64,000 nt of DNA from Candidatus Saccharibacteria bacterium (lineage in GTDB: Bacteria; Patescibacteriota; Saccharimonadia; Saccharimonadales; Saccharimonadaceae): positions 1 through 64,000 of the forward strand of contig JAEUQU010000002.1 of assembly GCA_016789455.1 (NCBI GenBank), in the 5' to 3' direction. Shown here piece after piece: positions 57,793-64,000 of the stretch. The translations under genes were made by a program, and so were the position numbers. The notes below the pieces were generated by a model. That model had not been told where the DNA came from and did not search any database. It saw nothing but the letters and a program-made list of their open reading frames with translations. How positions within the stretch are numbered: the stretch's first letter is position 1; each line of letters starts with the position of its first letter.

Positions 57793-59082
57793 TTACTTTC
57801 CAGTACCTGTCAGATTGGGCAGCAGATTGTTGACTAGCGCCATGCCGAACCAGGCCCAGCTGTCGCTGTAGTAGCTGACGGTGCGTTCTCCTTCGGTGTA
57901 GGGCCGCCTGAGCTTAACGGTGTAGATAGACTCGGCCAGCTCCGGATGCTTGATGGCAAAGTAGCCCAGCGTGGCGCCGTACATCGCCGGTACTTCGTCG
58001 CGGATCTTGACGCTGCCGTCGTGGGAGTAAGTGGAGTAGATTGCGTCATCGCGCTGATAGACGCTGGCCAGGTGTGAGAACCGGCTGATGAGCGTTTTGG
58101 CACGGCGGTCACGGTGCCATTCGTAATCGAGGGCGACGCGCCAGACAGTCCGCATGGCATCGTAGCTGAAGTTGGTGGTCAGGCCTGGCTGGGTAGGGGC
58201 GGAAAGTTTGCCGGTGGTTTTGTTCACCAATACCCAGTCCGGCGGCAGGTTCGCACTGCGGCCCGGGCCGAGCGGCTGGCTGGAGGCGGCGGTCAACAGG
58301 GCGTAGCCGTCGCCGACCAGGCGCGACCAATCGTGCTCGGAATCGACGAGAGCGAAGGCACGGAACGCGTACGGGGCATAGTACGATGGATTGACGATGA
58401 CGGTCGGCTTGTCCGCGGTCTTCTCAAGGTCATTGCCCAGCAGGTAGAGCCGTCCGGCAATCTCCATGACTTCTTCGTTCCAGATGCCCTCGATGATCGG
58501 GAGCGCCTCCTGCCGGTAGCCTGAAGATTGCCACTTATTCTCAGCCATCAACAGTGCCAGAGCGATGTCGATATCGGCGTCAGCGGCGGCATTCTGGCCG
58601 CCTTGTTCGGTAAGGATGCCGTAGCTGCCGTCGGGTTTCTGGCCCCAGCGCCAGGCGAACAGCTTGTCGTCCTGATGTTGCAGCTGCTGCTTGGTCCAGG
58701 CCCAGGCTTTGTCAAACGTCGGCCGGTCATCCATCCAGACGGCACGGAGCATGGTGTAGCTTTGGCCTTCGGAAGTGGTAAGGTTGTTCTGCTGGTTGTC
58801 GAGCGTCCGGCCGGTGTCCTTTTCCCAGTATTTTTCTTTGTGGGTATTCCACATAGAGGCCAATACCGGCTCGTCGGCAAAATTCAGGGGTGTATCATCC
58901 CGCAGGCCCTGGGTATAGGAGATGATGCCGATGGTCAGCAGCGCCACCAACAGGCAGGTGAGGCCGATGGCCTTGGCGTAGAAACTTGTGTCGGCAGTCG
59001 GCCGGGAGGGAGAGGTAGGCTCCGGCTGTGTCTGTCCTGCCGCCTGGTGGTGTTGCTTGCGTTTATGCTTAGACTTGCCCAT
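57793..59082 (-). CDS. Glycoside hydrolase family 8 (endoglucanase)
   Basis: 429 aa from ATG 59082, with GGAAGGAA upstream. Lys-rich cytoplasmic head, membrane anchor (about 36-58), then an alpha/alpha barrel with TTSEGQSYTMLRAVWMDD (proton donor Glu), LFAWRWGQKPDG, ADADIDIALALLMAENKW (catalytic Asp) and NPSYYAPYAFRAF. An anchored endo-beta-1,4-glucanase or related glucanase. Convergent with the GH6 gene, so the two are probably a cellulose-degrading pair at the cell surface; it could alternatively trim a self-made glucan. Confidence 0.92.
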   Translation of the reverse strand: MGKSKHKRKQHHQAAGQTQPEPTSPSRPTADTSFYAKAIGLTCLLVALLTIGIISYTQGLRDDTPLNFADEPVLASMWNTHKEKYWEKDTGRTLDNQQNNLTTSEGQSYTMLRAVWMDDRPTFDKAWAWTKQQLQHQDDKLFAWRWGQKPDGSYGILTEQGGQNAAADADIDIALALLMAENKWQSSGYRQEALPIIEGIWNEEVMEIAGRLYLLGNDLEKTADKPTVIVNPSYYAPYAFRAFALVDSEHDWSRLVGDGYALLTAASSQPLGPGRSANLPPDWVLVNKTTGKLSAPTQPGLTTNFSYDAMRTVWRVALDYEWHRDRRAKTLISRFSHLASVYQRDDAIYSTYSHDGSVKIRDEVPAMYGATLGYFAIKHPELAESIYTVKLRRPYTEGERTVSYYSDSWAWFGMALVNNLLPNLTGTGK

Positions 59083-59264
59083 GGTGAATTCCTTCCAGCT
59101 TATTACAGAGGTGGACACCTGTCAAACCGGTAATGCTCGCGGTCGGTCGGGAGTAACGGCTGGCGGTGGTATGGCGAGGGGGCGCTGATGAGGTATCATT
59201 AGTGTAAGCGGGAGTATGCTCAGAACATAAACACGGGCACGAAAGTAAGTAACAGCGACCAGTA
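59083..59264. other. Divergent promoter region of GH8 and GT2 genes
   Basis: 182 bases between divergent starts. GGAAGGAA serves the GH8 gene; no strong -35/-10 pair is evident. Confidence 0.35.
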
Positions 59265-60116
59265 ATGCGACGGAAGGACAGTTTCAGCGTGACACGGCAG
59301 CAGCGGCAGACCACTCGGCGTGATGTCAATCGCCCAAAACAGGGCAGTATTCCTTTGACCATTATCATCCCTGCCTACAATGAGGCGCGCACCATCGGCA
59401 ATTCACTGGAGGAGTTGGCGGCGTATCTGCGGCGGGCCGGCCTGAGGCATACGGAGGTCATCGTGTCGGTTGGCAAGAGTTCGGACGATACCATCGGCCT
59501 GTCCCGGGCTAAAGCCCATCTCTTTGATTACTTCACAGTGCTGGACAACGGCCGCCCGGCCGACAAAGGCCGCAATGTCAGGCTGGCCATGCTGGCTGCC
59601 CGCGGAGAAAAGCGCGTCTACATGGATGCCGACCTGGCGACACCCCTGCATCACCTGGCAGAGATGAACCGCCTGCTGGATACATACGACGTAGTCAGCG
59701 GCGAACGTACTATCAGCACCATCCACTCCGGTCATCGCAAGTTCATTTCGCTGTTCGGCAATGTGCTGGTACGGGCGATCCTGCTGCCTGGCGTCAAAGA
59801 TTCGCAGTGCGGTTTCAAAGGCTTTCGTCGCGGGGCGGCGGAGCAGATATTTACAAAGCAGCGGATACTCTCGTGGGGCTTCGATATGGAAATCTTGGCC
59901 CTCGCCAAGCGGCTGGGCTGCTCTATGGGGCAGATGCATATAGCCGACTGGCGCGAGGTAAAGGGCGGTGGCGGCCTGGACCGCGGGCCCGTCCAGGCGC
60001 TGCATGCCTCGGCCAAAACCTTTTACGATTTGCTGCGGGTGCGGTATTATTTCATGACGAATGCCTACGGCCCGATGAGCGGGCGGGGGCGCAGTCAGGC
60101 GGACAAGGAGCAATAA
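59265..60116 (+). CDS. Family 2 glycosyltransferase (dolichyl-phosphate-sugar synthase type)
   Basis: 283 aa. Basic N-terminus, LTIIIPAYNEARTIGNSLEE, VLDNGRPADKGRNVRLAMLA, YMDADLATPLHHL (DxD) and CGFKGFRRGAAEQIF, as in polyprenyl-phosphate glucose/mannose synthases. It charges a polyprenyl phosphate with a sugar on the cytoplasmic side. The GtrA-type membrane gene follows three bases later, a frequent flippase partner. Confidence 0.9.
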   Translation: MRRKDSFSVTRQQRQTTRRDVNRPKQGSIPLTIIIPAYNEARTIGNSLEELAAYLRRAGLRHTEVIVSVGKSSDDTIGLSRAKAHLFDYFTVLDNGRPADKGRNVRLAMLAARGEKRVYMDADLATPLHHLAEMNRLLDTYDVVSGERTISTIHSGHRKFISLFGNVLVRAILLPGVKDSQCGFKGFRRGAAEQIFTKQRILSWGFDMEILALAKRLGCSMGQMHIADWREVKGGGGLDRGPVQALHASAKTFYDLLRVRYYFMTNAYGPMSGRGRSQADKEQ

Positions 60117-60119
60117 CGT

Positions 60120-60614
60120 ATGGCATCACGACAGCGGCTGGCCAAACAGCTGGGATCATTCGGACTGGTCGGTATACTCAACACGGTACTTGATTTTGCC
60201 GTACTTAACTTTTGCCGGTTCGTATTGCATCTGCCGCCGATTCCGGCCAATCTTGTCTCGACCACGGTCGCCCAGGCGGTCAGTTTTCTGCTTAATAAGA
60301 ATTTTGTCTTTGCCGGCGCCACCAGCGACCGCAGCCGCACAGAGACGGTCATCCGTTTTATCGCCATCACAGCTACTGGCCTGTATGTCATCCAGACGCT
60401 GGTCATCTGGGTGTTCACCCACGCCTTCACGTTGCCTGGCGACGTGGCGCACGGCCTGTTGCTGGCGCTCGGCATCAATGGCATCTCGCATGATGCGGCG
60501 GTGCTGAACACGGCAAAACTGATTGCCACCGTCTTCTCGGCAAGCTGGAATTTCGTGTTGTACAAGAAGGCGGTGTTTACTGGCAGGAAGCCCGAAGCTC
60601 CTCCCAAGCGGTAG
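60120..60614 (+). CDS. GtrA-family membrane protein
   Basis: 164 aa with four membrane helices. N-terminal FGLVGILNTVLDFAVLNF, QAVSFLLNKNFVF (NxxxxF motif) and a C-terminal TVFSASWNFVLYKKAVF fit the GtrA/DPMS family, which is thought to flip or assist polyprenyl-linked sugars. Cotranscribed with the GT2 gene. Confidence 0.9.
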   Translation: MASRQRLAKQLGSFGLVGILNTVLDFAVLNFCRFVLHLPPIPANLVSTTVAQAVSFLLNKNFVFAGATSDRSRTETVIRFIAITATGLYVIQTLVIWVFTHAFTLPGDVAHGLLLALGINGISHDAAVLNTAKLIATVFSASWNFVLYKKAVFTGRKPEAPPKR

Positions 60615-60680
60615 GGCTGACCTGCCATCTATGCTATAATTGCCAGCGAATCACCGGCGCAACCCGCAGCCGGCTACTAT

Positions 60681-60756
60681 GCACCCGTAGCTCAGTGGAT
60701 AGAGCACTGGTCTTCGGAACCAGGTGTCGCAAGTTCGAATCTTGCCGGGTGTACCA
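60681..60756 (+). tRNA. tRNA-Arg (TCG)
   Basis: Acceptor GCACCCG/CGGGTGT, anticodon stem CTGGT/ACCAG with loop CTTCGGA, T-arm GCAAGTTCGAATCTTGC, encoded CCA. A TATGCTATAAT promoter box lies upstream (60631-60641). Confidence 0.96.
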
Positions 60757-60768
60757 GGTTTATTTTTT

Positions 60769-61668
60769 ATGGAATCTATCATCGAATTCATCTACCAGCC
60801 GCATGCCTTCAAGTCGCTGCTCCTCCTGCTGGGATCGATTGGTGCCGCCTATCTGCTGAGTCACTTCGTGGCGCAATTAATTGTAAGGGTGGCCCGTTTT
60901 ACGGCTAAGAAATCCGATGCTCAGACCGACGAGGCCAAACGGCTCCATCTGCGCCGCCTGGAAACGCATCTGAGCGTGGCCATCGCGGTGGTACGGGCGT
61001 CAATCGTCGGTATCGTCGCCTTCTATGTCTGGCAGGAGCTGAGTCCGGCAGCCAGTGTCTCGTCAGCGGCCATCGGAGCCAGCGCCTTCTTCATCGTCAT
61101 CGCCGGTGCGACCATCGGCATCGTGCTGCGCGACATCACCGCCGGAGCGGTCATGATCATGGAGCGCTGGTTCGATGTGGGTGATTACATCCGCGTGGAG
61201 CCCTTCCTGGATGCCAGCGGTGTCGTCGAACGCATCACCTTGCGATCCACCAAGATCCGCAGCCTCAACGGCGAGGTCAACTGGATGCACAACCAGTACA
61301 TGCAAAGCGTCAAAGTGACGCCGGGCGGCTTGCGGGCCATTGAGGTGGACGTCTTTGTGGACAGCGACGAGACGGGCGAGGCGCTGATTGGTAAGGTCAT
61401 CGCTTCGATTCCCGTCGGCTCTATGACCGTGGCCCGCGCCCCGCGCATCCTGCGCAAGGAGAAGTGGGCTGATGACATCTGGCTGATTACCGTCCGCGCC
61501 AAGACCTTGCCTGGCCGCGAATGGCTGATGGAAGATTACTTCATCGATTCGCTCAAGACGCTCGATGCCAAGCTGTTTGACGGCAAGGTGCTTATCCGCA
61601 AGCCTATCGCGCGGTACGCCGACTCGGCAGCCGAAAAGAGCTTCCGGCGGGCAATCGGCGTCAAATGA
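60769..61668 (+). CDS. MscS-type mechanosensitive channel
   Basis: 299 aa from ATG 60769, 13 bases after the tRNA-Arg. Three N-terminal helices, the pore-lining helix with ASAFFIVIAGATIGIVLRDI and MIMERWFDVGDYIRVE, then a beta domain with VVERITLRSTKIRSLNGEVN and a cytoplasmic alpha/beta end. It opens on membrane tension to release solutes under osmotic downshock. Confidence 0.93.
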   Translation: MESIIEFIYQPHAFKSLLLLLGSIGAAYLLSHFVAQLIVRVARFTAKKSDAQTDEAKRLHLRRLETHLSVAIAVVRASIVGIVAFYVWQELSPAASVSSAAIGASAFFIVIAGATIGIVLRDITAGAVMIMERWFDVGDYIRVEPFLDASGVVERITLRSTKIRSLNGEVNWMHNQYMQSVKVTPGGLRAIEVDVFVDSDETGEALIGKVIASIPVGSMTVARAPRILRKEKWADDIWLITVRAKTLPGREWLMEDYFIDSLKTLDAKLFDGKVLIRKPIARYADSAAEKSFRRAIGVK

Positions 61669-61672
61669 AAAT

Positions 61673-61709
61673 CGGGGTGGGCGAGGGCTTGCAGCCTCCG
61701 CCCACCCCG
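61673..61709. terminator. Terminator between mscS-like gene and lipoprotein
   Basis: GGGGTGGGCGAGGG...CCTCCGCCCACCCC with the minus-strand side followed by GATTTTCATTT. Confidence 0.75.
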
Positions 61710-61714
61710 TGTGC

Positions 61715-62320
61715 TCATGCCGCCGCCGGGCACTCCGGGAGCGCGTTGGCGTTCCCCTCGATCACCCTCAGGAAGAGTGACTTGTTGAATCCCACCTGCG
61801 CGCCAGGCTGGCCCGCCACGCTGTAGGAGGGGGTGGCCTGCGGACTGAGCAGCTTGTCCGGCTGGTCCGGCACGACGAAGCCGTGCCAGGTGTCGGTGCC
61901 CTCGGTGGTGATCGTGGTGGTGCTGCAGACCAGCTCCACCACCTCGTCCGGCTGCGGCCAGCATCCCTGCTGGCTGGCGTCGCCCGCACCGGCATGGCTG
62001 GGCTTGGCACAAGTCGAGCCTGGGGAGTTGCTCAGGTTGAGCGGCGTGCCGGTGAAGGCCGGCCGCGGGTAGGCCGGCAGGTAGCAGTCGCCGGGGCGGG
62101 CCTGCTCGTCGCAGCCGCTGGTGCCGCGGGTGTCGACGACCGCCTTGGCGACGACCGTCAGCTCCTTGCTGGCGTCAACCATAGTGGCTGTCACCGCAGG
62201 GGGTCCGGGCGTCGCGCTGGCCGTGCCGGAGGCCTCGGAGCCGCCGCCACAGGCCGCGAGGGCCAGGGCGAGAACCAGGGCCAGGCCGGGCAGTAAGCGT
62301 GCTAGCACGGTTCGGTTCAC
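61715..62320 (-). CDS. Lipoprotein of unknown function
   Basis: 201 aa from GTG 62320. Signal peptide ending in the lipobox LALAAC (Cys at about residue 24), Gly/Ser/Thr-rich stalk, then a Cys-containing domain (SGCDEQARPGDCYLPAYPRP, GSTCAKPS, QQGCWPQPDEVVELVC). GC-rich with an AT-rich consensus promoter upstream, as in families A-E, but no clear relation to them. Surface-exposed; function unknown. Confidence 0.8.
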   Translation of the reverse strand: MNRTVLARLLPGLALVLALALAACGGGSEASGTASATPGPPAVTATMVDASKELTVVAKAVVDTRGTSGCDEQARPGDCYLPAYPRPAFTGTPLNLSNSPGSTCAKPSHAGAGDASQQGCWPQPDEVVELVCSTTTITTEGTDTWHGFVVPDQPDKLLSPQATPSYSVAGQPGAQVGFNKSLFLRVIEGNANALPECPAAA

Positions 62321-62352
62321 ATCCTCTCGGGGTTGGGGTGATGCACCGGGTA

Positions 62353-62381
62353 ATTATATAATCATTATTCCGTCGGGGCAA
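62353..62381 (-). promoter_or_regulatory. Promoter of the lipoprotein gene
   Basis: Minus strand TTGCCC (62376-62381), 17 nt, TATAAT (62353-62358). Confidence 0.65.
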
Positions 62382-62500
62382 AAAATACTGCGCGACTCAA
62401 CATAGGGGAGTCTTATCCAAGCATTTTTTAAAAAGCCTGTGTTTAAATTTACACTTTTACTAAAAAGCATTATATTGAAGACAATAACGTAAGGATAAAT

Positions 62501-62977
62501 ATGGAAAGTCAGCAACCCAACAACAATTACCAACCAGTAAACGCACCAGCTCCTGCACCGGCGCCGGCTGCTCCGGGCGCACCTGCCGCTCCTGGCGAAG
62601 GCAAAGATTTTATGGCGGCTTCGCTGCTGTCTGCCTTCGTGGGTGTATTCGGTGTTGACCGTTTTTACCTGGGCTACACCGGCCTTGGCGTATTGAAGCT
62701 TCTGACTCTTGGTGGTTGCGGTATCTGGGCTTTGATTGACCTCATTTTGATTCTCACCGGCTCTCTCAAAGATGCCGCCGGCCGGCCACTGGCTAACCGT
62801 GAAAAGCATTTCAAGACGGTGTTGATTATCATTGGTGCCTGGTTCGTCCTGCAGACCATCGGTGGTATCGTCTCCTCAGCCACCCTCACCAGCCAGCTCA
62901 ACAACGCCATGCAGCAGGAAATGAACAGCCAGCTGGAGAGCAGCGACTACGACTCTGACGAAGTCATGCCATACTAA
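62501..62977 (+). CDS. TM2-domain protein
   Basis: 158 aa. Ala/Pro-rich N-terminus (about 14-32), then a TM2 domain: [40 protein letters not shown] and [11 protein letters not shown], with the diagnostic Gly-x-x-Asp-Arg-Phe-Tyr-x-Gly pattern. Two or three membrane helices; function of the family is unknown. GGAT-type ribosome site before ATG. Confidence 0.9.
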   Translation: MESQQPNNNYQPVNAPAPAPAPAAPGAPAAPGEGKDFMAASLLSAFVGVFGVDRFYLGYTGLGVLKLLTLGGCGIWALIDLILILTGSLKDAAGRPLANREKHFKTVLIIIGAWFVLQTIGGIVSSATLTSQLNNAMQQEMNSQLESSDYDSDEVMPY

Positions 62978-62995
62978 TCTCGCTGAATAAGCGTC

Positions 62996-63355
62996 ATGTC
63001 AGACGGCCGTACCGGCACTGCCCGATCCCAACGCATCCTCATGGAGGCCTTGGGGCTGCAGTCGCCGCGCGGCCGTCTCATGGTATTTACGGTGTTGAGC
63101 GTGGCAGTACTGCTGGCGCCGTATGAGTGGTTGGCGCATCTTTCGATCTGGCAGGCCTTAGGTATCCCGTCGCCCTCCATCGGGCTGACGCGTGCCTATC
63201 ACTTGTTGCTGCACGGCGACGTTGCGGGAGCCTGGCAGCGCAACCCGTTAATTTTTCTGGTGCTGGCCATCGGCCTGCCGATGCTGGCCTTCGACGCTGG
63301 CCGCGTCTTTCAGCAGTGGCGTGCCAGACACAGGCCATACCCGGCCAAAAAGTAA
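62996..63355 (+). CDS. DUF2752-like membrane protein
   Basis: 119 aa, two membrane helices (about 30-48 and 82-100). The middle segment PSIGLTRAYHLLLHGDVAGA followed by WQRNPL matches DUF2752 (usually CPxCGLTRA...GD...A...NPL), but the two cysteines of that motif are replaced (PSPSIG). Function unknown. Follows the TM2 gene by 18 bases. Confidence 0.72.
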   Translation: MSDGRTGTARSQRILMEALGLQSPRGRLMVFTVLSVAVLLAPYEWLAHLSIWQALGIPSPSIGLTRAYHLLLHGDVAGAWQRNPLIFLVLAIGLPMLAFDAGRVFQQWRARHRPYPAKK

Positions 63356-63430
63356 AATAGCCCTTTTCAAACGTGGCAAAAACTGCTATAGTCTCTCTGT
63401 TAGAACGCATCGCGTTCAAGTTACGCATAC

Positions 63431-63507
63431 GGGCCAGTAGCTCAGCTGGTTAGAGCACCTGCCTCTTAAGCAGGGTGTCGAGAGTTCAAGTCTCTCCTGG
63501 CCCTCCA
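63431..63507 (+). tRNA. tRNA-Lys (CTT)
   Basis: Acceptor GGGCCAG/CTGGCCC, anticodon stem CCTGC/GCAGG with loop CTCTTAA, T-arm GAGAGTTCAAGTCTCTC, encoded CCA. TGCTATAGT box at 63385-63393. Confidence 0.97.
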
Positions 63508-63545
63508 AGAAAAATGCCTCACGCAAGTGGGGCGTTTTTCTTGGC
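63508..63545 (+). terminator. Terminator after tRNA-Lys
   Basis: AAGAAAAATGCCTCAC-GCAA-GTGGGGCGTTTTTCTT. Confidence 0.88.
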
Positions 63546-63603
63546 TGGAGACAGGAAGGGCTTGAGCGCAACTCCTTTGCTATAATAGCTACAAGGAGAA
63601 CCT

Positions 63604-63888
63604 ATGTCATTCCAAGCCTACCTAGACAACATCGAAAAGAACACTGGTAAAACCCCGGCTGAATTTATCGCCCTGGCGCAAGTCAAAGGCTTCGGGCCGG
63701 ATACGAAATCGGGAGAAATCGTCACCTGGCTCAAAGAGGAGCATGCGCTCGGCCATGGCCACGCGATGGCGCTCGTGCATGTCATCAAGCATGGCGCAGT
63801 AATAAGCGACAAACACGTCAAGTCCGGCGGTGTGCACGCCGACGAAAGTAATACGCTGCGGCTGGATGGTTTGGAGAAACGCTCATGA
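63604..63888 (+). CDS. DUF4287 protein
   Basis: 94 aa. MSFQAYLDNIEKNTGKTPAE at the N-terminus, then EIVTWLKEEHALGHGHAMAL is the diagnostic DUF4287 motif. Small cytoplasmic helical protein, function unknown. TGCTATAAT box and AAGGAGAA ribosome site upstream. The TGA overlaps the ATG of the next gene. Confidence 0.9.
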   Translation: MSFQAYLDNIEKNTGKTPAEFIALAQVKGFGPDTKSGEIVTWLKEEHALGHGHAMALVHVIKHGAVISDKHVKSGGVHADESNTLRLDGLEKRS

Positions 63889-64000
63889 CACCCCGATTCA
63901 TCTTCATCCACGGCAAAGGCACCACTCATTGGTCGTTCGCCTGGGCGCCATGGCTCAAGCAGGAACTCGAGAAACTTGGTGTGGAAACATTCTTCGAGAC
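63885..64000 (+). CDS. Alpha/beta hydrolase (RBBP9-like), cut by right edge
   Basis: Only 38 codons are present. ATG 63885 overlaps the previous stop (ATGA). RFIFIHGKGTTHWSFAWAPW followed by LKQELEKLGVETFF is the oxyanion HGxG-like strand and first helix of RBBP9/YdeN-type hydrolases. Cotranscribed with the DUF4287 gene. Confidence 0.75.
   Translation, partial: MTPRFIFIHGKGTTHWSFAWAPWLKQELEKLGVETFFE

Noticed and set aside
1-64000. CRISPR arrays, insertion sequences or prophage
   Set aside because: No direct-repeat/spacer pattern, transposase, integrase or phage structural gene was seen.

Overview
The window looks like a chromosome segment of a Patescibacteria/CPR bacterium, most likely a Candidatus Saccharibacteria (TM7) relative. 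This is inferred from gene content: UDP-GlcNAc carboxyvinyltransferase (MurA) fused to an N-terminal XRE-type helix-turn-helix, several short type IV pilin-like proteins, a six-helix half MFS protein, TM2/DUF4287-type small genes and many lineage-restricted short proteins. UGA is used as an ordinary stop (several ATGA start/stop overlaps), so the UGA=Gly code of Gracilibacteria/Absconditabacteria does not apply.

Layout. 1-11.3 kb: a frameshifted beta-propeller gene, two paralogous anchored proteins flanking a GC-rich three-gene paralog island (family A), small genes, a two-component system and a tandem pair of matrixin-like metalloproteases. 11.3-16 kb: GC-rich minus-strand array of five family B paralogs and two small genes. 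16-21.9 kb: half MFS, a CsoR-controlled DUF4396-csoR-DUF305 copper operon with a visible operator, an MDR oxidoreductase, a P-loop kinase-like gene and a second protease pair in which one member has lost its zinc-binding residues. 21.9-31 kb: lone GC-rich genes, a HEPN-like pair, tRNA-His, a pilin divergent from a sortase, four family D paralogs and a zinc alcohol dehydrogenase with an internal TAG. 31-42 kb: HTH-murA, a PadR-like/membrane pair, glyA, six tandem family E genes (two-helix membrane proteins), murB and tRNA-Arg. 42-56 kb: YhfC-like protein, MFS-spermidine synthase fusion, galE, three pilin-like genes, a nuclease-like gene, an ABC exporter, a seventh family E gene, lipid kinase, glycosyltransferase. 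56-64 kb: a possible structured RNA, convergent cellulases GH6 and GH8, GT2/GtrA, tRNA-Arg, MscS, lipoprotein, tRNA-Lys and an alpha/beta hydrolase cut by the right edge.

The most unusual theme is families A, B, D and E: GC-rich genes without a recognisable domain. They are transcribed singly or in pairs, and most units have a near-consensus promoter (TTGAC[AT], 17 nt, usually TGCTATAAT) and a strong GC-rich hairpin terminator. Together with the anchored proteases, pilins carrying lectin/CBM-like C-terminal domains, sortase and cellulases, the window appears specialised in surface and secreted proteins. Several genes carry single-base lesions, most at or next to short mononucleotide runs; these are either assembly errors or real gene decay/phase variation. 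Many housekeeping-type and pilin genes have a -10 box only about 6-11 nt before ATG, pointing to leaderless mRNAs, while the GC-rich families use Shine-Dalgarno leaders.
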